Positions 24,416 to 34,500 of a stretch of 41,373 bases of DNA are shown here, piece by piece; position 1 is the stretch's first letter; each line of letters starts with the position of its first letter. Position numbers and translations under genes: made by a program. Origin of the DNA: Bacteroidota bacterium. Lineage in GTDB: Bacteria > Bacteroidota > Bacteroidia > Chitinophagales > Chitinophagaceae. The DNA is taken from NCBI GenBank assembly GCA_029561255.1, contig JAKQJH010000383.1:1-41373 (forward strand), written 5' to 3'. The notes below the pieces were generated by a model, which ran no database searches, was not told where the DNA came from, and was given only the letters and a program-made list of their open reading frames with translations.

Positions 24416-26674
24416 TTAAAGTCCGTTGTCAATTACTTCATTGGTGCGGTCGATTCCAAAACTGATAAAGGCGCCGATGTACACGAACATCCTCGAAGTA
24501 GGCAGGATCGGTTCTTTCCGCATTCCGTTATACGAGTACTGGTAACCGTAAGTTTGTTTGATATTGAAGATATTGCTCACCTGCAGTACATACACTGCAA
24601 AGGATTTAGCGTCTTTCTTCCCGATCGTCGGCAGGTAATTCAGGGCAAAACTCACATTGTGAAAATCCGGAATAGTGCCCCGGTCGGTGAATTTGTAGGC
24701 ATTGCCTTCGTAGCTGATATTATAATAGGGTCGTCCGCTACTGTACGTGTATGACATATTGAACTGGGTCTTGATCTTCTGTACAAATTTTTTGGTAACA
24801 ATAGAGCCATTGTGTTTGGCAGCGAAATTGGGCGTGATCGCGAACGGGAAGTTCAGAAAATCGCGTTTGGTATCGAGGAAGGAATACGTGATCCAGTAAT
24901 CGAAGTTCTTAATAGTCTTTTTATCGCGCCAGAAAAACTCGATCCCTTTTGCATCACCAAATCCATTGGTACTGACCGCCGCTTCGGTGAAGCCCACAAA
25001 ATCGGTCTTGATGAGGTTATGGTATTTTTTATAAAACACTTCAGCACGGAAAGATTGCTGATTCAGTACTTTCTGATATTGCAGGATATAGTGCGCTGCC
25101 TTCATGAAGGATAAATCATTGGGCGAAGGCAGGTAACGGCGTTCGGGATTCTGATAAAAGACCCCATAGGCCAGGGATGCCTGACTGCCTTTACCAAGTT
25201 TATACGCCAGCGATGCGCGGGGCGCCAGATTAAATTTACCGAGGTACTGTGAATGTTCCATCCGGAGCCCACCTTTCAGGGCCAGGTCGTTGGTGACATA
25301 TACATCGGATTCAGCAAACAAAGAGCTGATGGATTCCCTGAGTCCACCGGGATAGTTCTGATTGTTGAATGCCGTATATACTGATTTGTCTTTACTGAAA
25401 TTATATTCCGAACCAAAGCGGATACCGCTGAGTCCTTTAAACCTCTTTTCGAGCACCAGTTTGGCGTTGAAGTAATTCCCTTTATTATCCAGTTGAAAGG
25501 TTTTGGCTTCGAGTCCGGATAATTGTACTTCATTGCCGGCATTGTTTTGCATAGCACTGCGGATATCATCCTGGTTATTGGTGTACGAAAGACCTGCATT
25601 GATCCGCCATTTTTTCGGAAGATTCTCCCGCCAGGAAAGATTATGAAAATGATTGGTATTGCTGATGGCAAACTCATCACGGTAGCCCAGTGAATCAATA
25701 CTGTTCACTGTAAAAGCAAGTTTATTGCTGCTGAAGTAACCATAGTATTTCAGGAAACCGGTCTTTGAGGTCTTGATCCGGAAATTGGCATCGGCATTAT
25801 GGTAATTGGGAACAGTGGAATAATCCTGTCGCTGTTTGATCACCGCAAATGCGGGCGCCAGGTTGGTATAGGAATAGCTCGCACCGAAAGAGGATTTATT
25901 ATTTTTTGACAGATGCTGGTATCCGGCACTGCCGCCGATCACACTCAATCCGAGATTGGCTGATGTACGTTCAGGCAGATCGATTGACTCAAGTATCAGT
26001 GCGGAGGATAAGGCCTGACCATATAAAGCGGAATAACCTCCGGTGCTGAAGACCGTACCTTTAAAAATAAAGGGAGAGAAGCGACCAAACTGGGCAATAT
26101 TGGGCACACTGCTGAAGAAGAAATTATTCACGAGGGTGCCATCGATAAAGGTCTTGGTCTCGGCGGCGGTACCTCCTCTTACAAACAATCCTTCACTCTC
26201 TCCTACCTGTTGGGCACCGGGCAGTGTTTTTAAGGCCTGGGTAATATCGCCATTTGCACTCGCGGTGGTCACGATATCGATCGGATCGAGTACCGCGGCG
26301 GCTCTTTTGCGATCGCTGGCTTCAAAAGTACCTGCTGACAATACTACGGCAGTGAGCTCGCTGATTTCCTGCCGGATTACTACATCCACTGTAAGTGTGG
26401 CGCCTTCAAGTTTTATAGATTGTTCTGCTGTTTTGTAACCAATACTGGTCACCTGTAATACCTGTTGACCTCTCTCAGTTGTCTTAAATGAATAGCGTCC
26501 GGCCGAATCGGAGGTTGTTCCATCGTAGCTGTCTTTTATGGATATACTGGCTCCGGCTACCGGGTTGTTTTTATTGTCTTTTATCACGCCTTTGATAGTT
26601 ACTTGTGATAGTACCGGAAGGCCGGTAATAACAAGGACAAGGGTGAAGAGCAGGTTAAGGTTTCCGCGTCTCAT
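24416..26674 (-). CDS. TonB-dependent outer membrane receptor with carboxypeptidase-like N domain
   Basis: A 752-residue outer-membrane receptor. After the signal peptide (to about residue 24) comes a CarboxypepD_reg-like domain (25-105: VTIKGVIKDNKNNPVAGASISIKD, then SAGRYSFKT), a plug domain (about 115-225, with LKTLPGAQQVGESEGLFVRGG) and a 22-strand-type barrel (230-752). It is shorter than SusC proteins and has no SusD partner beside it, so it belongs to the non-SusC class. It would import an unidentified substrate using TonB energy. The gene has a consensus promoter and heads the operon that ends with the regulator. Confidence 0.92.
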   Translation of the reverse strand: MRRGNLNLLFTLVLVITGLPVLSQVTIKGVIKDNKNNPVAGASISIKDSYDGTTSDSAGRYSFKTTERGQQVLQVTSIGYKTAEQSIKLEGATLTVDVVIRQEISELTAVVLSAGTFEASDRKRAAAVLDPIDIVTTASANGDITQALKTLPGAQQVGESEGLFVRGGTAAETKTFIDGTLVNNFFFSSVPNIAQFGRFSPFIFKGTVFSTGGYSALYGQALSSALILESIDLPERTSANLGLSVIGGSAGYQHLSKNNKSSFGASYSYTNLAPAFAVIKQRQDYSTVPNYHNADANFRIKTSKTGFLKYYGYFSSNKLAFTVNSIDSLGYRDEFAISNTNHFHNLSWRENLPKKWRINAGLSYTNNQDDIRSAMQNNAGNEVQLSGLEAKTFQLDNKGNYFNAKLVLEKRFKGLSGIRFGSEYNFSKDKSVYTAFNNQNYPGGLRESISSLFAESDVYVTNDLALKGGLRMEHSQYLGKFNLAPRASLAYKLGKGSQASLAYGVFYQNPERRYLPSPNDLSFMKAAHYILQYQKVLNQQSFRAEVFYKKYHNLIKTDFVGFTEAAVSTNGFGDAKGIEFFWRDKKTIKNFDYWITYSFLDTKRDFLNFPFAITPNFAAKHNGSIVTKKFVQKIKTQFNMSYTYSSGRPYYNISYEGNAYKFTDRGTIPDFHNVSFALNYLPTIGKKDAKSFAVYVLQVSNIFNIKQTYGYQYSYNGMRKEPILPTSRMFVYIGAFISFGIDRTNEVIDNGL

Positions 26675-26691
26675 ATTCTTGATTTGAAGAC

Positions 26692-26723
26692 AAACGTAAA
26701 GTAGTTTATAATATAAACCAAAT
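26692..26723 (-). promoter_or_regulatory. Consensus Bacteroidota promoter for the TonB receptor operon
   Basis: On the minus strand TTTG (26723-26720), a spacer of 20 bases and TACGTTTG (26699-26692). Both elements match the consensus; the start codon is at 26674, so the leader is about ten bases. Confidence 0.65.
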
Positions 26724-26732
26724 ATTTTTTAC

Positions 26733-26766
26733 AAAAAAGAACCGTCCCGCTTTTGGCAGGACGGTC
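26733..26766 (-). terminator. Intrinsic terminator after the 26793 gene
   Basis: A ten-base stem (26742-26751 with 26757-26766, one wobble pair) and a five-base loop. On the minus strand it is followed by a T-rich tail. It separates the 440-residue protein gene from the receptor promoter. Confidence 0.88.
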
Positions 26767-26792
26767 GGAACCCCTATGAAAAATATTGTTTA

Positions 26793-28115
26793 TTAATGTT
26801 TTACGATCTTCTGCTGGGCTGTTTGGCCATCACAGCTAACCCGCACAATGTAGAAACCGGGAGCCAGGTTGCTGGTGTTGATTGTCTCTGTCTGGTTGCA
26901 GCCGGTAGTGGCTTTGCGGCTGGCGATCTGTCCATTCGCATTGAACAGTTCGAAAACAGTCTGCTTATTCTGCCAGTTGTTGGGTACAGTTACCCGCAGT
27001 TCATTCATGACCGGATTGGGATAGGTCAGCAGGCTGATACTGTTGGCCTGATCTTTTGCCAGACGGATGATGCGTGTTTCTGAGATTTCACTTTTGCCAT
27101 CAATATCCACTGAACGGAGACGGTAGTAAACCACTGGTACCTGGAAGGAGGCCACATTATCACTATAAGCATAGTTGGCTTTTGTATCGGCTGCACCATA
27201 TGAAAACACCATCGCAGCCTGGGAGAAATTAACACCATCCGTACTGCGCTCGAGTTCAAAATGACTCACGTTGATCTCAGAAGCAGTTTCCCATTTCAGG
27301 TTTACTTTATCCTTAGCTAAAGAGGCGTTGAAAGCCGTCAGCTTAACTGGCAGTGTGCTAATCGGAGCGATGTAAGCAAAATTTTTGAACCATACAGAAT
27401 ACATACGGTTGGCATTGCTGGCAGAACCGGTAGTGGTTACACCGAGGCGGATCACCATCGTACTTGTATTAGTATACTTAACGGTTGTCATGACATCAGT
27501 AGCAGCAGTATCAATATTGTTACGGTCAGACTGTGAGCCCAGGAACTGTTTACCATTCAGTAAAGGCAGATTCAGTGTACCCAACAGATTTGCTACAGTC
27601 AGCTGAGAATTATTCTCCAAAGTATATGATGCACCACCATAGAAGGCATCCCACTCACGCAGGCGGCTGCCATTGCCATCAATATCCAGACCGGTTACAT
27701 GAAACTCACTCATTTGTGCAGGAAGCTTTGTACCCTTGTTTACAAACTGAAACTGGAACTCGATCCACCATGAACCCGCACTGTTGATATTTCCATTGTT
27801 GTAACGGATTTGCGGTTGAAAAGCCTTATTAAAACCATTTCCGGTCAGATCCAGATTGTTGATCACTACCTGCGATGAAGAACGTCCTGTGATGGTCATT
27901 ATAGCATCCATCTGAGGAGTCACATTCGAGAACCGGTATTCTGCTCCATTGGCTGTACCAGTTGCGACTGAAGTAGGCTCAAGGGCAGGATTCTCAAATG
28001 TCATTTCACCGATTGCTTGTGAGGTTTGGGCGGAAGCAGTTGCGGTAGCTGCAGAAATAACAGTCAGCACCAGGAACTGACGGATAGCACGGTTAATGTG
28101 TAAAGTTGTTTTCAT
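26793..28115 (-). CDS. Secreted protein with Fn3-like and T9SS sorting domains
   Basis: A 440-residue protein with a signal peptide cut near residue 29 (ATASAQ). Residues 30-250 form an unrecognised beta-rich domain (EMTFENPALEPTSVATG, WWIEFQFQFVNKG). About 255-350 is the Fn3-like domain (VNLKWETASEINVSHFELERSTDGVNF). The sorting domain starts at about 362 with YPNPVMNE and ends LAPGFYIVRVSCDGQTAQQ. It stands alone between a strong promoter and a terminator, with a leader of about 160 bases. The lack of any enzyme motif suggests a binding or structural role. Confidence 0.85.
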   Translation of the reverse strand: MKTTLHINRAIRQFLVLTVISAATATASAQTSQAIGEMTFENPALEPTSVATGTANGAEYRFSNVTPQMDAIMTITGRSSSQVVINNLDLTGNGFNKAFQPQIRYNNGNINSAGSWWIEFQFQFVNKGTKLPAQMSEFHVTGLDIDGNGSRLREWDAFYGGASYTLENNSQLTVANLLGTLNLPLLNGKQFLGSQSDRNNIDTAATDVMTTVKYTNTSTMVIRLGVTTTGSASNANRMYSVWFKNFAYIAPISTLPVKLTAFNASLAKDKVNLKWETASEINVSHFELERSTDGVNFSQAAMVFSYGAADTKANYAYSDNVASFQVPVVYYRLRSVDIDGKSEISETRIIRLAKDQANSISLLTYPNPVMNELRVTVPNNWQNKQTVFELFNANGQIASRKATTGCNQTETINTSNLAPGFYIVRVSCDGQTAQQKIVKH

Positions 28116-28281
28116 TGCTCAGGGGTTACAGATTATTAAAGGGTAAGAACCGGATAATCTCAGATCGCAATGAAACCCGTAAAAAGAAGTTGAAACGTAC
28201 CGGGAGTAATATCCCGTTTAAGAAGAAGTAGTTTCAGGGTCGGATTTCGATTGTTTTCTTAGGATTTGTTCGATTCTGATA

Positions 28282-28312
28282 CAAACATAATACGCAGTTT
28301 TTTTACTTGCAA
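28282..28312 (-). promoter_or_regulatory. Consensus promoter for the 28115 gene
   Basis: On the minus strand TTG (28312-28310), a 20-base spacer and TATGTTTG (28289-28282), a perfect match. The leader to the ATG at 28115 is about 160 bases and holds a short CGGGA/TCCCG hairpin (28201-28216). Confidence 0.65.
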
Positions 28313-28353
28313 GTATTTCACGCATTTTTTCGTAAAAAATACCGTAAATGCTG

Positions 28354-28367
28354 TAGTAATATTACTA
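28354..28367. promoter_or_regulatory. Perfect 14-bp palindrome upstream of promoter
   Basis: TAGTAATATTACTA reads the same on both strands and lies about 40 bases upstream of the -33 element. It resembles the site at 4754-4766. A dimeric regulator could bind it. Confidence 0.35.
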
Positions 28368-28458
28368 AGTAATAAATTAATCTGTTGATTATCAATATAT
28401 AAAGAAAATAAAGTTTAATCCGGGAAGTAGAAAAAATAATCATTTTCCCCGGAATTCT

Positions 28459-28517
28459 CCGTGGATATACTTCGTCGGACTACGTGAATTTCCGAACCGC
28501 TACGGATAAATCCACGG
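28459..28517. other. Inverted repeat between two secreted-protein genes
   Basis: CCGTGGAT (28459-28466) pairs with ATCCACGG (28510-28517) around a 43-base interior with shorter complementary pieces. It could fold in RNA. The gap 28116-28589 holds no gene that I can support; it also contains the promoter, palindrome and terminator listed separately. Confidence 0.3.
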
Positions 28518-28536
28518 GATACAGCTGCAGTAAATG

Positions 28537-28568
28537 AAAAAGGGCTGTACAATCTGTACAACCCTTTT
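28537..28568 (-). terminator. Intrinsic terminator after the SdrD-B gene
   Basis: A 14-bp stem (28538-28551 with 28555-28568, one wobble) and a three-base loop, 22 bases after the stop at 28590. The minus strand ends in a run of T. Confidence 0.88.
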
Positions 28569-28589
28569 ATACGTTTATCCAGTACTATT

Positions 28590-31500
28590 TTACTTCATCA
28601 CTTCGAGCCGGCTGGTTTCGCTGTATCCGGCAGCAGGGGCCTTTAACTGAAGGATATACTGGCCGTTTGCCAAACCATTCAACTTCAGTTGTTCTGTTTG
28701 TCCGGCCGCTGCCAGGTAAACACGGGTTACCTGTTGACCATTCAGCGCATAAACCGTTATCGTAACACCTTTCCCAACGATCTGTTCAGGTAAACGTACA
28801 TACACCAATCCGTTGACACTAGGGTTGGGATAAACGAGGAGCGAGTTGCCTTTTTGCAGATATACACTCCTCACTTCGGTGAATTTGTAAGAAGCATCTG
28901 CATCCACCACTCTGATACGGTAAAAGTTGGCTCCTTTTATGGGTGAAAGGTGCAGGTAACTATACTGCTCAGCCCCCGTTGCCGCTACACTACCTAATAC
29001 AGTCCAGTTGCTGGCATCCGAACTATACTCCACGATATAGGCGGCCACCAGTTGTTCTTCTGATACTTTCCATTTGAGCTGTACCGTTTGACCGGCAGGC
29101 ACTGCCGTAAATGCCTGAATAAATACAGGAAGTGTTACGGCATTGAGCAGGCCACCATCAAAAGTGAGATTAGTAGTGGTAGTGCTTACTGTAATTCCAG
29201 GGATGGTAGCTCCGGATACATCGCTGTCCGCTGCATCATCACCGCCAGCGTCCGCTGTGGTAAATGTGACAGCAGCAGGCAGGTTGGTAAACTGCATACT
29301 GTAAGTGCCGGGGGCTACATTAGGGAACTGGTACCAGCCCTGAGCATCTGTTATGGTCGCCGCTACTGCCACGCCAAGGTTATTAAACAAGGTAATCAGC
29401 ACACCGGCAAAGCCGCGCTCATCCGGATCCTGAATACCGTTGCCATTTGAATCGGACCAGATATAGTTACCAATTACAGCTCTGGGTTTAAATAATCCGG
29501 CATCAGCAGAAAGGTCCGTTTCACCGGCACTCAGTGTAATGGTTCCTGTAAGACCTGTCGCCGGGTTGGCATCGCTGTCGAGTGCATCATCGCCACCTGC
29601 ATCATTGGCAGTGAATACAAGTCCGGCTGGCAGGGTACCGAACTCCAACTGATAATCGCCAGGCAGCAGATTACCAAAACGGTATTCACCATTCTGGTCG
29701 GTGATCATACTCGCTACCGGTAAGGCATCATCGCTGTTACCGGCAATACCATCGGGACCGAATCCGGGACGATACACGGTAACGGTAACTCCCGGAACCG
29801 GAGGTTCTGAGCCATCATTATCCTGGATACCATTCCCATCTGTATCAAGCCAAACATAATTTCCAATGACGGCCCTTGTACTGATGAGACCGGCATCCAG
29901 TGTACGGTCATTACGGTTACCAGCATTGAGAGTCACAGTCGTTGTGCGTCCTGTAGCGCGGTTGGCATCACTTCCCGTTGCATCATTAGTAGCGGAAGGA
30001 GTACTGAAATCAAATCCTGCAGGCAGATTCGTAAAGCCCACGCTATAACTTCCATCAGCAAGACCGCTGAAAAGGTATTCACCATTTTCATTCGTAACGG
30101 TTGTTGCCACCGCTGTACCGCTTCCGTTGTATAAAGTAACCAGTATACCGGTCATCCCCTGTTCACCAGCTTGTAATCCGTCATTATTGGCATCAAACCA
30201 TACCAGGTTGCCCAATGAGTTGGTACCTGCGGGAGGCACAAGTCCTAGATCCACTGACATATTATCCTCCCCTTCTGTGAGACTCAATACGGCCGTTCTC
30301 GAAGCACCGGCAGGTGCTCCACCTGTACCAATGGCACCACCATCGCTGTCACGGGTATCATCAGCACCGGCATTTTGTGTAGTTGCAGTATAAGAGGCCG
30401 GCAATGTGCTGAATTGAACAGCATAATTACCCGCAGGCAGATCGGTAAAAATATATTCTCCTTTTGCATTGGTGATCGTGCTGCGGGTACTGCCATCGTC
30501 CCCGTTACCCACAATACCATCCGCTCCAGCATCCAGCAGACTGACTGTTACACCGGGCACGCCTGTTTCACCGGCATCCTGCACACCGGACGTTCCGCCT
30601 GTAATATCATACCATACTTTATTTCCTATGGAACCAAGTCCTGCTGCAATACCTGCATATAAACCGGCATCCACATCTGTTTCATTTTCGCCTGCACTGA
30701 GGCTGATCAGCGCTGTTCTACCCGTTCCGGGGTTTACATCACTGTTCGTGGCATTTGCATCATCGGTAGACCAGATGGGAATAAAGCTATAACCTGCAGG
30801 AAGATTGCTGAAACCAACACTATAACTTCCGGCAGCAAGTTGTACAAACTGATAATTGCCGTTTGCATCTGTCGTAGTACTTGCAACTGCTGTACCGCTG
30901 CTATTATACAAAGTAACGGTAACACCAGCGATGCCTGGCTCGGTGGCATCCTGTACACCATCCGCATCGGCATCAAACCAGACTTTATCACCAATCCTTG
31001 AAGTTCCGGCAGGAGAAGACAGCACAAGTCCCGCATCGAGTGAGAGATTGCGCTGACCGGGAAGTAATCGATAAGCAATGGTACGCCCTGTTGTGGCATC
31101 GGCATCACTATCAACTGCATCATCGGCACCCTGATCGGCAGTAGTACGGGTATAGCCGGCAGGCAACACAAACTCCACCTGGTACAGACTGCCCGTACTT
31201 ACGGCGGCAGTAAGATTGTTAAAAATATAATGCCCGTATGCGTCCGAAACAGTTGTACTGAATGGCGTGGCAGCTTCAGCTCCACTGATCGATCCGTCGC
31301 CATTACTATCACGGTAAAGATTAACCGTAACTCCGGCAATTCCGGGTTCAGTGGCATCCTGTACTCCGGCCGTACCACCCGGGATATCCAGCCAAACACG
31401 GTCGCCGATAACGGCACTGGCTGCGGGTTGAGTAACAAAACCAGCATCGATTCCTTTTACCTGGCTGCCGGCGGTTCCACTACTCACCAGTCCGGTTTTT

Positions 31501-34500
31501 CCGGTACTGCTACTAAAATCACTGTTAACGGTATTATTCGCCCCGGTTGTTCCGCTGCTGCTGGTCAGCAACAGGCCTGCAGGCTGTGTGATACCCAGTA
31601 CATAATCAGTAGAAGCGGGAAGGCCTGTAAAGTTAAACTGACCATTTGCATCGGAAACAGTTGTTGCAATAACAGTTACCCCGTCTGAAGCATAAAGCGT
31701 AATGGTCACACCACTAAGACCGGGCTCAGTCCCGTTCTGAGAACCATTTCCATCGAGGTCGAGCCAGATACGATCTCCGATACTATTGGTCAGCGAAGGT
31801 GTATAAATAATACCTGCATCAATCTGTTGTTGATTTTCAGCAGCAGATAAGGTAATCGCAGTAGTCTTTCCGGTGCTGCTGCTCACATCACTGTTGGTGC
31901 CATCTGCTTCGCTGGTACCTGTGCTGCTGGTAAACTGGTAATTCACCGGTAAGGTTACACCAATGATATAATTACCTGCCGCGAGCTGGTCGAAATAATA
32001 ACTGCCATATGCGTCTGTGGTGGTGGTGGCCAATACGGTTGTACCATCGCTTGCATAAAGGGTCACGGTTATGCCGGCCACGCCGGGTTCGCCGGTATCC
32101 TGCACGCCGTCCTGATCATCATCGCGCCAGACTTTATCCCCTACCCTTGCCAGGGGGGTGAATCCAAAATCAAGATCATGGTTATTTTGTCCGGCAGCAG
32201 CGATCGTCAGACTGATCATGGGAATATTACCACTGCTGAGTGATGCGTCGTTATCGCTAAGGTCCGCTGCCCCTGCACATAATTTATCGGTTACAGATAA
32301 CCGGTAGTTAGCCAGATCGCCGGTACCGGCGCCGCCGGTCCAGTCGGCACTGCCCACCCGTATATTATAGGGTATACCCGGTTGTGGCCCTGCCTGATTA
32401 CCGCCTGTAGTTGGATCTCCATCTGTAACATTGCCTGTATTAAAGTACCATTCACCCGAACCATTGGTAGTGGTGGTGCCCAGCAATTGATCATCGCCGG
32501 TACCCGGCAGCCCATCCACCCCGTTACTATATAATTCAAGGGTGACATTTGCCAATCCGCTTTCCCCGGCATTCTGTATGCCATCGCCATTCGCATCATT
32601 CCATAAGCGGTTACCCAATTCCGTTGGTGCTACCGCACTCAGCAGTTCAATATCACCAAGCCCATTGGCCTTACCTGTTGCGCCGACTGCAGGTGCGGGG
32701 AATGTGCCTGCTCCGGCACCGGCAAACATTTCATAGTCCCGGCCATTGTCACCACCGGCACTGCCAAACCAACTGATACCGGATGACCAGGCACGGAGCG
32801 GGTCCATGGTGGTTACCACCACACTGTCTGTTCCTTTGATTATCGCCAGCGCTCCACTCACCGTATTCAGGTGAAATGTGCCCACAGTAGCGCCGGTATT
32901 CGCATTATACACTTCATCCCTGTAATAAAACTCCCCGTTATTGGTGGTATAATTGCTCGGACCATCGCCATTATTGGCACCCGCCGTAGCCACTTTGGGA
33001 CTGGAAGGTCCCTCTTTCGCATTTTGTTCTAATTCAAAAACGCAACTGCTGCTGTTATAATAAGCCCGGTACATATCACCCATGGCCTGACCGGCGAATC
33101 GCACAGTACCATTGAGGCCGCTCTGATCATAACCCGACTGATCACCAAAACGGTCGCGGAAACCGAGTATCATCGTTCCATCACTGTCGAACTCAATATC
33201 GCTGAACATGGGTTGCTGGTATTGCGAAAAACCTGGTGCTGTACCTGTCCAGGGAGAAGGCAGCGTGTTCGTCCAGGGTCTCCAGGTTTCAGATAAACCG
33301 TCTCCGTTAGTACCCCGGTTGAAGTTGAGCGGAAATTGCAAAACAGGAGTAGAGGTAAATGTACCGGAGGTGGGATTGAATTCCCACACATAGGCCCAGA
33401 GATCGGTATATTCCGGATTACCGGTATTATTATCTTGTGTACTTACGGCTCCGGTTCCCTCACCAGTTGTAACAGATCCGATATATAATTTACCTCTTGA
33501 GTATTTCAGGGCAAACGGACGTTGCAATCCGCGGGTGCCATCATAAAAATTAGTTCCATCACTGGCACCGGTGTATGTAGCTGCTGCAGACGGAATGCCG
33601 GATGTGGAACGTAATGGCGGATTGGGCAGGCTCCAACTGTTCACTACCGTTGCAGATGTCGGATTCTTTACATTGTTCAGCTGAAGCTGATATAACTTAC
33701 GATCATAGAAATTGGTTACGAACAAAAACTGCCCGTCATCGCTGATCTCCATATCACCCAGACTCACTTTACCTACCTGACCAAAAGCAGCCGGGTCATT
33801 GCTGCGGGTTGTACTATCATTGGGTAAGCCCCTGTTCACATTGGTTCCGATTACACCAAGACCATTGGCCGGATAAGAAACAGTAGCCCCATATCCGGTT
33901 CCGGTAAGTGTATATGAAGTACCGGCGCCATAAGCTGGAGACCCGGTTGAGTTATGTGTGGGATAACCCAGGGCATCCAGACTGGAAAAGTAGGATGCTG
34001 CACCTGTTCCCGCTGTCAGATTGGGATTAATCATATAAATGGCACCCGGTGCATTATTAAATGTGCCATTTGCCGGCCCCAGACCGTTATGACGTTTTAA
34101 AAAAGCAGAAGTAAATACACGGTCCGCTTGTTTACTGTATGCAATACCATAACAGGTGCCGATCTGCGCATTGGTGGCGAGTAAACCAGAAGCAGGTAAA
34201 GTGGTTTGTCCCTTAACGGTGTAACTCATTTTATAAAAAACACCACCGGCTGCTGATGTTCCCGAACCGGTTGCATTACCTGAATGATAACGGTTGGTAA
34301 ATAAAAAAGCAGCGGTGAAGGGAGCAGCGGTTGAGAGATAGTCATTCGGATCGTTGATTGCAAAGTTGATATTAACCGCGCCGGCACCGGCTGTCAGAAA
34401 ACGAACTGCAGTACCATGCGTGGCACCGGATCCGGATGCAAAATCAAATGCGGAATTCACGAGACAGGATCCGGAAGACGGGATCGTAAACTCAAGACGG

